In this document: positions 1 to 5,002 of the stretch, piece by piece
Position numbering within the stretch: the stretch's first letter is position 1
Layout of the letters: every line of letters begins with the position of its first letter
Source: Oscillospiraceae bacterium
GTDB lineage: Bacteria; Bacillota; Clostridia; Oscillospirales; Oscillospiraceae
Assembly (NCBI GenBank): GCA_017558545.1
Contig: JAFYUG010000067.1
Location: forward strand, 1 to 6,816
Length of the DNA: 6,816 nucleotides
Direction of reading: 5' to 3'
Position numbers and translations under genes: made by a program
The notes under the pieces: generated by a model
Seen by the model: only the letters and a program-made list of their open reading frames with translations
Database searches by the model: none
Told to the model about the DNA's origin: nothing

Positions 1-50
1 CTCCAACTTAAAAGTAGGTTTGCCAAAGCAAACCTACTTTTAAGTTGGAG
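1..50. repeat. Perfect 50-base palindrome at window edge
   Basis: Bases 1-23 are the exact reverse complement of bases 28-50, with a 4-base loop (CAAA, 24-27). The last five bases of the right arm (46-50) are the encoded CCA end, the discriminator and the last acceptor-stem base of the neighbouring tRNA-Gly, so the left arm carries an inverted copy of the tRNA 3' tip (CTCCA at 1-5). The inner part works as a terminator. The outer 9 bp are not needed for that. Because the window starts exactly at the palindrome's outer base, the symmetry may continue outside, for example into an oppositely oriented tRNA, or the edge may be a contig-end foldback. Confidence 0.9.
10..41 (-). terminator. Intrinsic terminator of tRNA-Gly, probably bidirectional
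   Basis: Read on the minus strand, an A-run leads into the stem GTAGGTTTGC / GCAAACCTAC with a TTTG loop, followed by TTTTAAGTT. It begins within ten bases of the tRNA CCA end, so it most likely ends the tRNA transcript. The plus strand has the same A-run, stem and T-run layout, so it could also stop a transcript arriving from the left of the window. Confidence 0.7.
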
Positions 51-119
51 CAGGATACGGGAGTCGAACCCGCCTTTGCGGCTTGGGAAGCCGCCATTCT
101 ACCGATGAACTAATCCTGC
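46..119 (-). tRNA. tRNA-Gly, anticodon CCC, CCA encoded
   Basis: A complete 74-base cloverleaf can be drawn by hand on the minus strand. It has a 7-bp acceptor stem (GCAGGAT / ATCCTGC), a D arm GTTC/GAAT with loop ATCGGTA, an anticodon stem GCGGC/GCCGC with loop TTCCCAA (anticodon CCC), a 4-base variable loop, and a T arm GCGGG/CCCGT (one G-U pair) with loop TTCGACT. The discriminator is U and CCA is encoded. It decodes GGG glycine codons. It stands alone with its own promoter and terminator. The CCA end lies inside the palindrome at the window edge. Confidence 0.96.
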
Positions 120-132
120 ATTGTTAAAAAAA

Positions 133-161
133 ATTATAGCACCTCTCCCCTGTCAAATCAA
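133..161 (-). promoter_or_regulatory. Sigma-70-type promoter of tRNA-Gly
   Basis: On the minus strand a perfect -10 box TATAAT (133-138) lies 17 bases from a -35 box TTGATT (156-161). Transcription would begin near 126, giving a leader of about seven bases before the mature tRNA at 119, as expected for a monocistronic tRNA gene. Confidence 0.8.
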
Positions 162-189
162 GGCGAATTAAATGTCATATAATAATTAC

Positions 190-240
190 AATCCCTCAGT
201 CTGCCCTTCGGGTAACCGGCTCCCTTTGCGCATGGGAGCC
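190..240. repeat. Dispersed palindromic intergenic repeat, Clostridia type
   Basis: The stretch has the layout of a small repeat I recognise from intergenic regions of Oscillospiraceae-like genomes: CCCTCAGTC, a first hairpin with a TTCG loop, then CTCCC, a short loop and GGGAG. Here the second hairpin is intact (GGCTCCC 218-224 with GGGAGCC 234-240) and the first is degenerate (only CCC-TTC-GGG still pairs). It encodes nothing and lies between the tRNA promoter and the dctQ terminator. The family assignment is from memory; a copy count in the genome would settle it. Confidence 0.55.
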
Positions 241-249
241 ATCAAATGT

Positions 250-282
250 AAAAAGCACGGCAATAATTTGCCGTGCTTTTTT
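250..282 (-). terminator. Intrinsic terminator of the TRAP operon (bidirectional)
   Basis: A 13-bp stem (251-263 with 268-280, loop TAAT) with core GCACGGCAA/TTGCCGTGC is flanked by an A-run on the left and a T-run on the right, so it reads as a rho-independent terminator on both strands. On the minus strand it starts 15 bases after the dctQ stop codon and ends the transporter operon. Confidence 0.88.
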
Positions 283-295
283 AACTGCTATTTAA

Positions 296-826
296 TTAGA
301 GCATGAACTCAGCAGCGGGCTCTTCGCTCTGGCCGCCGTTTTTGATATCAATGAAGCTCTGAATGGTGTCGATGAGAAGAAGGACGGTGAGCTCGAGGAA
401 GCCGAATGCGCAAACGAATGCGAAGGGCCACCAGGGCATATTCAGAACGTCGGTAGCACGGCCATTCTCTATAAGAGTGAAAGCCTGAGAAACAGAGCCA
501 TAGCAAAGAGCTGCGGAAACGATGGTCTCAATGAAGAGAACAATACCGAGCCAGAGGCTGCGAAGCTTCTTAGGCATCATGTCAACAAACATGCTGACCC
601 AAACATGGCCCTTTTTAACCTGCATAACAGGGATTGCAAGCATAGTAATAACGATGAGGAAGTAAGAGGAGAACTCGTTACTACCCTTAATGGAAATGGT
701 CTGGCCGCTGACCTTACGAAGAATAACGTCAATGGCTACAACAAAAACCATAACAAAGCAAACGGCCATACTGACATAGCTAAAGCCATATACAACTTTG
801 CTGATTGCGTCACGAATCTTTTTCAA
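296..826 (-). CDS. dctQ: TRAP transporter small membrane subunit (DctQ family)
   Basis: This 176-residue protein is the small integral-membrane subunit of a TRAP transporter, which pairs with DctM in the cytoplasmic membrane. It shows four hydrophobic segments at about residues 12-34, 51-70, 89-111 and 131-154, the usual DctQ topology and length. It also has family-like stretches: KGSNEFSSYFLIV (47-59) before helix 2, KKGHVWVSMFVD (71-82) after it, and NMPWWPFAF (129-137) opening helix 4. The start is a TTG at 824-826. No in-frame ATG lies upstream near a ribosome site, the first internal ATG is at residue 20 inside helix 1, and AAAGGGG sits 9 bases before the TTG. It is the last gene of the operon, separated from dctP by an unusually long 153-base gap with a hairpin, and is probably made in lower amount than DctP (inference). 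Confidence 0.9.
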   Translation of the reverse strand: MKKIRDAISKVVYGFSYVSMAVCFVMVFVVAIDVILRKVSGQTISIKGSNEFSSYFLIVITMLAIPVMQVKKGHVWVSMFVDMMPKKLRSLWLGIVLFIETIVSAALCYGSVSQAFTLIENGRATDVLNMPWWPFAFVCAFGFLELTVLLLIDTIQSFIDIKNGGQSEEPAAEFML

Positions 827-835
827 GATGTATTT

Positions 836-850
836 CCCCTTTCTGAAAGG
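836..850 (-). promoter_or_regulatory. dctQ ribosome site inside a small hairpin
   Basis: The Shine-Dalgarno sequence AAAGGGG (836-842 on the minus strand) lies 9 bases before the TTG start of dctQ. Its AAAGG pairs with the CCTTT just upstream (846-850), leaving a three-base CAG loop. The stem is short and its stability uncertain, but it covers the site that selects this start and, with the TTG codon, suggests weak translation. Confidence 0.5.
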
Positions 851-866
851 ATTACAAACTTAGCAT

Positions 867-894
867 AAAAATTTTAAGAAAGAAAAATTTTAAG
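867..894. repeat. Two 12-base AT-rich direct repeats
   Basis: AAAAATTTTAAG occurs at 867-878 and again at 883-894, start to start 16 bases, between the dctP-dctQ hairpin and the dctQ ribosome site. On the minus strand this gives T-rich stretches downstream of the hairpin, which might assist partial termination. No other role can be seen. Confidence 0.5.
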
Positions 895-896
895 GG

Positions 897-926
897 TACA
901 GGACCCGGTTTAGGCCGGGTCCTGTA
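897..926 (-). terminator. GC-rich stem-loop between dctP and dctQ (attenuator or 3' stabiliser)
   Basis: TACAGGACCCGG (897-908) pairs perfectly over 12 bp with 915-926 around a 6-base loop. On the minus strand it follows the dctP stop by 53 bases and is followed by CCC and then TTAAAATTTTT, so it lacks the immediate T-run of a full terminator. In solute-binding-protein operons such a hairpin typically protects the upstream mRNA or causes partial termination, giving more binding protein than membrane subunits. That role here is an inference. Confidence 0.7.
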
Positions 927-979
927 TGAAATTAGTTCGTCTACTTAGAAGTAAACAGTTTGTTCAGCTATTGATGCAA

Positions 980-2239
980 TTAGCTGTACTGCTCAACGAG
1001 AGCCTTGGCAGCATCATAGACAGCCTGAGCGTCAGCGCCGTTCTCGGCGATCCACTGCTCAGCAACGGTCTCATAAACAGCCTGGAGCTCAGCCTCGAAC
1101 TCAGCAGAAGGAGCATAGATGGTGCCGCCGTTCTGGAGAGCTACATAGCGGCCAGCAGCCTCCCAGTAGTTCCAAATGTCAACCATGTTGATGAGGTAGT
1201 CACCGGAAACAGACTTGATAGCCTCAGCATAGCCCATATCCTCAACGATGGCCCAAACGTCGTTGTTAGCAAGCAGAGCGTAAGCAGAGCAGCCAACGTT
1301 GGTGTCAACGTAGTAGTTGAGAACGCCGGGGTCAGCAAGTGCGAAGGACTTGATGCCGTGCCAGTCAGTTACAACGTAGGAGAAGATGCCGGTGGAGATG
1401 TTGTTGTAAACATCGCCGATGGGGCAGCCCATAACGGTACCGCCGGCAGCAGTGATGAACATCTGGGTGGGGCCGTTGTTGCCGCGGATGTTGCCAACGA
1501 TGTCAGCAACAGCGCTGATTTCCTTGTCGCCCTTGTATGCAAGGGGAGAAGTGCAGTTGGTCCACAGGAAGAGGACTTCGCCTTCGTCATACTCAGCCTG
1601 GATAGCCTCAGAGGACTTGTAGAGTTCCCACATAGCGTTGGAACCGACAGTTGCGTCCTTGATGCCCAGAGCGGGGTTCTGGATGACGTTGGTCAGGGGG
1701 AAGTAGCCCTTGAAGTAGCAGGGAAGGGTCCAGCCGAAGTCGATGGTACCGGAAACCATGTCGTCAACAACAGCCATGGTGCCGGAGTGAGTGCCGGAGT
1801 AGCCGATATCGAAATCGATAGCGCCTTCGGTTGCGATGGTAACTGCATCAGCCCAAGCGGTCAGGAACTGGCCGGGAGCGGAGTCAGCGGGGTCATGGCA
1901 AGCGAGGGTGAAGGTGATTTCGGGAGCAACATCTGCATAAGCAGCAGCCTGCTCAGCGAGAGCAGCGATAACGGCGTAGGACTGTGCCCAGTTGCCGTTT
2001 TCCTTGGTGGGCTCGGAAGTGCCATCCCACTCAGCGCCGGCAGCGAAGTCGGCCTTTACGGGAAGAGCAGCCTTCTCAGGCTCAGCGGGAGCAGCAGGCT
2101 CAGCGGGATCTGCGGGAGCAGCGGGCTCAGCAGGAGCAGCGGGCTCTGCGGGATCTGCGGGAGCAGCTTCCTGGCCGCAAGCTGCGAACATGGAAACTAC
2201 AAGCAGCATTGCAAGAACAAGTGCGAGAACTTTTTTCAT
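980..2239 (-). CDS. dctP: TRAP transporter solute-binding lipoprotein (DctP family)
   Basis: This 419-residue protein is the extracytoplasmic receptor that captures the substrate and delivers it to the DctQ/DctM membrane complex. Residues 1-20 form a lipoprotein signal peptide ending in the lipobox FAAC, with the lipidated Cys at 21, so it would be anchored to the outer face of the membrane. Residues 24-60 are an Ala/Pro/Asp/Glu linker. The DctP fold follows: TFTLACHDPADSAPG (109-123) is the first strand, VVDDMVSGTIDFGW (157-170) matches the family's 'v.sGtiD.g' motif, and NIRGNNGPTQMF (250-261) holds Arg252, the likely counterpart of the conserved substrate-carboxylate-binding arginine. YNNISTGIFSYVVTDWHG (278-295) follows the usual 'y.alqtGvvDg' pattern but lacks the Asp. 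AAGGAGG lies 7 bases before the ATG, an excellent site. Which acid it binds cannot be told. Confidence 0.93.
   Translation of the reverse strand: MKKVLALVLAMLLVVSMFAACGQEAAPADPAEPAAPAEPAAPADPAEPAAPAEPEKAALPVKADFAAGAEWDGTSEPTKENGNWAQSYAVIAALAEQAAAYADVAPEITFTLACHDPADSAPGQFLTAWADAVTIATEGAIDFDIGYSGTHSGTMAVVDDMVSGTIDFGWTLPCYFKGYFPLTNVIQNPALGIKDATVGSNAMWELYKSSEAIQAEYDEGEVLFLWTNCTSPLAYKGDKEISAVADIVGNIRGNNGPTQMFITAAGGTVMGCPIGDVYNNISTGIFSYVVTDWHGIKSFALADPGVLNYYVDTNVGCSAYALLANNDVWAIVEDMGYAEAIKSVSGDYLINMVDIWNYWEAAGRYVALQNGGTIYAPSAEFEAELQAVYETVAEQWIAENGADAQAVYDAAKALVEQYS
2075..2164 (-). repeat. 45-bp in-frame tandem repeat coding the DctP linker
   Basis: Two copies of a 45-bp unit encode APADPAEPAAPAEPA (residues 26-40) and the same pattern again (41-55, last residue changed to Glu). 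One stretch identical in both copies is 2103-2122 and 2148-2167, exactly 45 bases apart. Each unit is itself built of shorter A-P-A-(D/E)-P steps. It makes a flexible acidic spacer between the lipid anchor and the binding domain; copy number can vary by slippage between strains (inference). Confidence 0.8.
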
Positions 2240-2276
2240 GATTTTGCCTCCTTAAAATTTTATGCAGGGGTATGTA

Positions 2277-2300
2277 TTAACACGGGGAAACCCGAATTAA
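2277..2300 (-). other. Stem-loop overlapping the dctM stop codon
   Basis: On the minus strand TTAATTCGGG (2291-2300) can pair with CCCGTGTTAA (2277-2286) around a TTTC loop, with one mismatch and one G-U pair. It includes the dctM stop (2297-2299) and ends 23 bases before the dctP ribosome site. It could mark a processing point that separates dctM from dctP mRNA. Moderate stem, so only tentative. Confidence 0.4.
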
Positions 2301-3664
2301 CCGTATCTCATAAAGCTGGGCATCCAAACAGCGATCTCGGGGAAGATGATAACAATGATAATAGCAACGAGAACGCCGAGAAGGAAGGGAGCTGTGCCCT
2401 TGAACACCTCGCCAAGAGTCATGTCGGGTGCGATACCTGCCATAACATAGCAGCACATACCGACTGGAGGAGTCATAAGGCCGAATTCCATCAGCATGAC
2501 CATCAGAACGCCGAACCACATACGGTCGCAGGTGGTAACATCAAGAGCACCCATGGCGACGGTGTAGTCATAAGCATCGATGAGGGGCAGGAAGATGGGG
2601 GTGAGCAGAACGATGAGGGGCAGGGAGTCAACGAAGCAGCCGAGGATACCGTAGATAACCAGGCAGACAGCGAGAACAAGCCACTTGCTCAGATCGTACT
2701 GCAGGCAGAAGGCTGCAAGAGCCTTGCTAAGACCGGTGAGGGAGAAGAACTGACCGAGAAGGTCGGAACCAATCATAATGAGGAAGATCATTGCGGTGGT
2801 CTCAAGGGTCTCCTTAAGAGCAGCAACGATGTTCTTGAAGGTGAACTTCTTCTTGATGGCCATGAAGATGAAGGAGCCGAATGCACCGATGGCGCCGCCT
2901 TCAGTTGCAGAGCACCAGCCGAGAAGGATGCCGCCCAGAACCATGATGAAGAGAACCAGAACGGGGAAAACACCCAGAAGAGCCTTCAGCTTCTCCTTCA
3001 TGGAGAACTTGCGACCCTTGGGGCCTGCTTCGGGGTCGATAGTGCAGATAATGATAGCAACGGCACTATAGCAAATGCAAAGCAGAACACCGGGAAGAAT
3101 ACCGGAAATGAACATGGGGCCGACACCAACACCGGCGTTGATACCGTAAAGCATAAAGCCAACGCTGGGAGGAATCAGAATACCCAGGGTACCACCTGCG
3201 GATATTGCACCGGCGGAGAGGGAACGCTTATAGCCATACTTATCCATTTCGGGAAGGCAGATCTTACCCATGGAAGCGGTGGTAGCGGTAGCGGAGCCGC
3301 AGATTGCGCCGAAGAAAGCGCAGGCGATTTCGGTTGCGATTGCAAGACCGCCGCGAATACGGCTAACGAAAGTATAGCAAGCAGCATAGAGCTCCTGGCT
3401 GATACCGGCGTAGTAGCAGACAACGCCCATCAAAGTAAACATGGGAATAACCACAAGCGATTCTTTACTGCAAGAACCGAAGGGGCCGGTTTTGAAAGCG
3501 CCAATGGCACGGGTGAATGCCATTTCAGCATTGTACTTCTGCGCGTTCATATAGAAGATGCCTATAAATCCGACAAGTGCCATTGCCAGACCGATATGCA
3601 TGCCCATGAACAGCAGAATCAGCAGAATAACCAGACCAAGAACGCCGGCTATGATTCCACTCAT
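2297..3664 (-). CDS. dctM: TRAP transporter large permease subunit (DctM family)
   Basis: This 455-residue polytopic protein is the transport channel of the TRAP system, driving uptake with an ion gradient. Family motifs in order are AFFGAICGSATATTASMG (116-133, matching the usual SGSS.A region), GYKRSLSAGAISAGGTLGILIPPSV (144-168, nearly invariant), GWCSATEGGAIGA (249-261), GCFVDSLPLIVLLTPIFLPL (342-361) and LMTPPVGM (396-403). Many hydrophobic segments fill the rest, and the length is normal. Another ATG lies seven codons upstream (3683-3685) but has no ribosome site. AGGAG at 3675-3679 lies between the two ATGs, 10 bases before 3664, so I chose 3664. It is first in the operon, giving order M-P-Q, and 57 bases separate its stop from the dctP start. 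Confidence 0.93.
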   Translation of the reverse strand: MSGIIAGVLGLVILLILLFMGMHIGLAMALVGFIGIFYMNAQKYNAEMAFTRAIGAFKTGPFGSCSKESLVVIPMFTLMGVVCYYAGISQELYAACYTFVSRIRGGLAIATEIACAFFGAICGSATATTASMGKICLPEMDKYGYKRSLSAGAISAGGTLGILIPPSVGFMLYGINAGVGVGPMFISGILPGVLLCICYSAVAIIICTIDPEAGPKGRKFSMKEKLKALLGVFPVLVLFIMVLGGILLGWCSATEGGAIGAFGSFIFMAIKKKFTFKNIVAALKETLETTAMIFLIMIGSDLLGQFFSLTGLSKALAAFCLQYDLSKWLVLAVCLVIYGILGCFVDSLPLIVLLTPIFLPLIDAYDYTVAMGALDVTTCDRMWFGVLMVMLMEFGLMTPPVGMCCYVMAGIAPDMTLGEVFKGTAPFLLGVLVAIIIVIIFPEIAVWMPSFMRYG

Positions 3665-3674
3665 ACTTTTCACA

Positions 3675-3679
3675 CTCCT
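3675..3679 (-). promoter_or_regulatory. dctM ribosome site that decides the start
   Basis: AGGAG on the minus strand lies 10 bases before the ATG at 3662-3664. It falls inside the coding frame of the upstream ATG at 3683-3685, which has only AT-rich sequence before it. This favours the shorter 455-residue DctM. Confidence 0.65.
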
Positions 3680-3711
3680 AATCATTTTGACGAATGTTCA
3701 ATAATTATCAA

Positions 3712-3726
3712 TGTTAAATATTAACA
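3712..3726. promoter_or_regulatory. Palindrome TGTTAA-ATA-TTAACA in the dctM leader
   Basis: A perfect 6-bp inverted repeat with a 3-base centre lies in the transcribed leader of dctM, about 50 bases before the start codon. It has no TGCA core, unlike the other dyads in this region, and could be an operator for a second regulator or a chance feature of AT-rich DNA. Confidence 0.4.
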
Positions 3727-3771
3727 AATGCATCAGCGCATAGTGGCTGAATTTTATCAAACATGCGTTAC

Positions 3772-3799
3772 ATCATAATTTAACACTATGCATTGTCAA
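3772..3799 (-). promoter_or_regulatory. Predicted promoter of the dctM-dctP-dctQ operon
   Basis: On the minus strand a consensus -35 TTGACA (3794-3799) is separated by 16 bases from TATGAT (3772-3777). The start of transcription would be near 3765, giving a leader of about 100 bases. The bases directly after the -35 are ATGCAT (3788-3793), half of the dyad at 3787-3813, so a bound regulator would overlap the polymerase site. No better -10/-35 pair was seen upstream of dctM. Confidence 0.6.
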
Positions 3800-3813
3800 T
3801 TGGCAAATGCATA
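3787..3813. promoter_or_regulatory. LysR-type operator candidate overlapping the dctM -35
   Basis: TATGCATT (3787-3794) is inverted exactly at 3806-3813 (AATGCATA) with an 11-base spacer. The inner T and A give the T-N11-A signature of LysR-family boxes. Relative to the predicted dctM start near 3765 it spans about -22 to -48, the place where LysR activation sites usually lie. Confidence 0.55.
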
Positions 3814-3827
3814 TTTTATGCAATGTC

Positions 3828-3841
3828 ATGCAAATTTGCAT
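3828..3841. promoter_or_regulatory. 14-bp perfect palindrome, candidate LysR recognition site
   Basis: ATGCAAATTTGCAT is its own reverse complement. Its centre is about 69 bases upstream of the predicted dctM start, near the -65 position typical of the high-affinity recognition site of LysR regulators. A second ATGCAA at 3818-3823 lies exactly 10 bases (one helical turn) before the ATGCAA of the palindrome. Confidence 0.55.
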
Positions 3842-3906
3842 CGACTTTTCGTGGAATTTGTGAATGGAATTCTTAAAGAGAATAATGTATTATTTACATT
3901 ATAATT

Positions 3907-3936
3907 ATAATTCAATGCTTTTTGTGCATTAATTAT
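3907..3936. promoter_or_regulatory. AT-rich dyad with AATGC / GCATT core
   Basis: ATAATTCAATGC (3907-3918) is inverted at 3926-3936 with one bulged C and a 7-base spacer. The core AATGC-N7-GCATT keeps the T-N11-A spacing (T3916, A3928). It lies midway between the divergent promoters, over 100 bases from either predicted start, so it may be an auxiliary site. Confidence 0.4.
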
Positions 3937-3984
3937 ATTTCACATTCGGTGTTAATTTTTCGTATATTATTAAGCTCTTTTGTT

Positions 3985-4005
3985 GTTTTGCATTTTTTGC
4001 AAAAC
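3985..4005. promoter_or_regulatory. LysR-type operator candidate upstream of the first lysR
   Basis: GTTTTGCA (3985-3992) and TGCAAAAC (3998-4005) are perfect inverted arms around TTTTT. The core TTGCA-N5-TGCAA satisfies T-N11-A (T3989, A4001). It sits about 34-54 bases upstream of the predicted start of the first lysR gene, well placed for autoregulation. Confidence 0.55.
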
Positions 4006-4023
4006 CATATTTGGATTTTTATG

Positions 4024-4032
4024 TGATATAAT
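4024..4032 (+). promoter_or_regulatory. Extended -10 promoter of the lysR pair
   Basis: TGATATAAT is a perfect extended -10 (TG, one base, TATAAT at 4027-4032). No good -35 lies at 16-18 bases, which extended -10 promoters tolerate. Transcription would start near 4039, leaving a 20-base leader with GGGAG at 4047-4051. Confidence 0.7.
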
Positions 4033-4058
4033 GCACCGGTATTCACGGGAGAAAAGAT

Positions 4059-4973
4059 ATGTCTGCAAGTTTTGATGCTTACAAAGTATTTTATTATGTT
4101 GGCAAGTTCAACAATATAACCCATGCGGCCAACGCGCTGTTTTTGTCCCAGTCCACCGTAAGCCGCTCCATACAGAGCCTTGAATCTGATTTGGGCTGCA
4201 AGCTCTTTGAAAGATTTCAGCACGGTGTCACTCTTACCGCCGAAGGTGAGATGCTCTATAGTCATGTTGCAAGAGCCTGCGAGGATATACTCATAGGCGA
4301 AGAAAAGCTCAAGCAGCTGCAAAGCGGCGAAATATACAAAATCCGCCTCGGAGTGGATAATTTTGTATTCACTCAGTTTATCCTTCCCGTCATGAAGGAT
4401 TTCCAGAGGGATTTCCCCGATGTGCACATAGAGTTCAGCGGCGAAATGATAACTTCTCCCGATCACTGTTTCCAATCTCTTCTTTGCGGAGATTGCGACG
4501 CGGTATTCACCTTGGGTCCTGTTCCCGAGGCTCCCGGTATAGTTACCCAGTATCTCGGAGAGTATCAGGATGTATTTATTGCCGGCAGACGGTTCGAGGA
4601 GCTTAACCGCGACAGAGTTCGAATTTACGATGTTTCCCTTTGTCCCTTTGCTTCCCTCAACCGGGGAATAAGCGGCAGCGAATATTTGCGCAACGCCTTT
4701 GCCTCCTATGGTCTTCGCGTTGAGCCCTGCTATCAGGTGGAGGATTTCCGCCACCTTCTCGACATTGTTGATATGGGTATGTGTTTGGCTATTGTCCCCT
4801 CCCCTCTTTTCGCCCGTCTTAACGATTACAAAAATATTTTCCCCATAAAAGTCAGCACCACTCTTCCCAAACGAAATATATGCATAGTAACTTCCAAGAA
4901 TAATCCCCATAATCTTGCCCGCGACGAACTTATCAAACGCATTAGGAAGAATATGCAAAGCGACCTTGTATAA
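4059..4973 (+). CDS. LysR-family transcriptional regulator, first of two
   Basis: This 304-residue cytoplasmic DNA-binding protein has the standard LysR build. A winged helix-turn-helix lies near residues 18-42 (NNITHAANALFLSQSTVSRSIQSLE), with the wing at about 50-62 (FERFQHGVTLTAEG), a linker helix to about 90, and a two-lobed effector domain from about 93 to the end. The length is typical. GGGAG is 7 bases before the ATG. It is divergent from the TRAP operon with 394 bases between the start codons, the classic position for a LysR protein that controls its neighbour, and the spacer holds several T-N11-A dyads. The effector is presumably the transported acid or a product (inference). It differs clearly from the second regulator and is not a recent duplicate. 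Confidence 0.93.
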   Translation: MSASFDAYKVFYYVGKFNNITHAANALFLSQSTVSRSIQSLESDLGCKLFERFQHGVTLTAEGEMLYSHVARACEDILIGEEKLKQLQSGEIYKIRLGVDNFVFTQFILPVMKDFQRDFPDVHIEFSGEMITSPDHCFQSLLCGDCDAVFTLGPVPEAPGIVTQYLGEYQDVFIAGRRFEELNRDRVRIYDVSLCPFASLNRGISGSEYLRNAFASYGLRVEPCYQVEDFRHLLDIVDMGMCLAIVPSPLFARLNDYKNIFPIKVSTTLPKRNICIVTSKNNPHNLARDELIKRIRKNMQSDLV

Positions 4974-5002
4974 ACATAAAGAAATGACAGGAGTAGAATT
5001 TT

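Noticed and set aside
926..3724. A 932-codon open frame on the plus strand
   Set aside because: It runs antisense through dctP and dctM. Its translation is low-complexity and polar with no recognisable domain, it starts inside the hairpin and has no ribosome site. It stays open because the real genes avoid the codons whose complements are stops.
3751..3759. An extended -10 (TGATAAAAT, minus strand) for dctM
   Set aside because: No fitting -35 lies upstream, and the TTGACA / TATGAT pair at 3772-3799 is a better match. It remains a weak alternative.
3686..4058. A CRISPR-like or iteron array, suggested by the many TGCA repeats
   Set aside because: The repeats are only 4-8 bases with irregular spacing and mixed orientation, unlike CRISPR repeats or origin iterons. 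Their dyad arrangement between divergent regulator and target fits LysR operators better.
3933..4958. A 341-codon open frame on the minus strand
   Set aside because: It is antisense to the first lysR, which has clear LysR domains, a ribosome site and a promoter. The antisense product resembles nothing and extends into the operator region.
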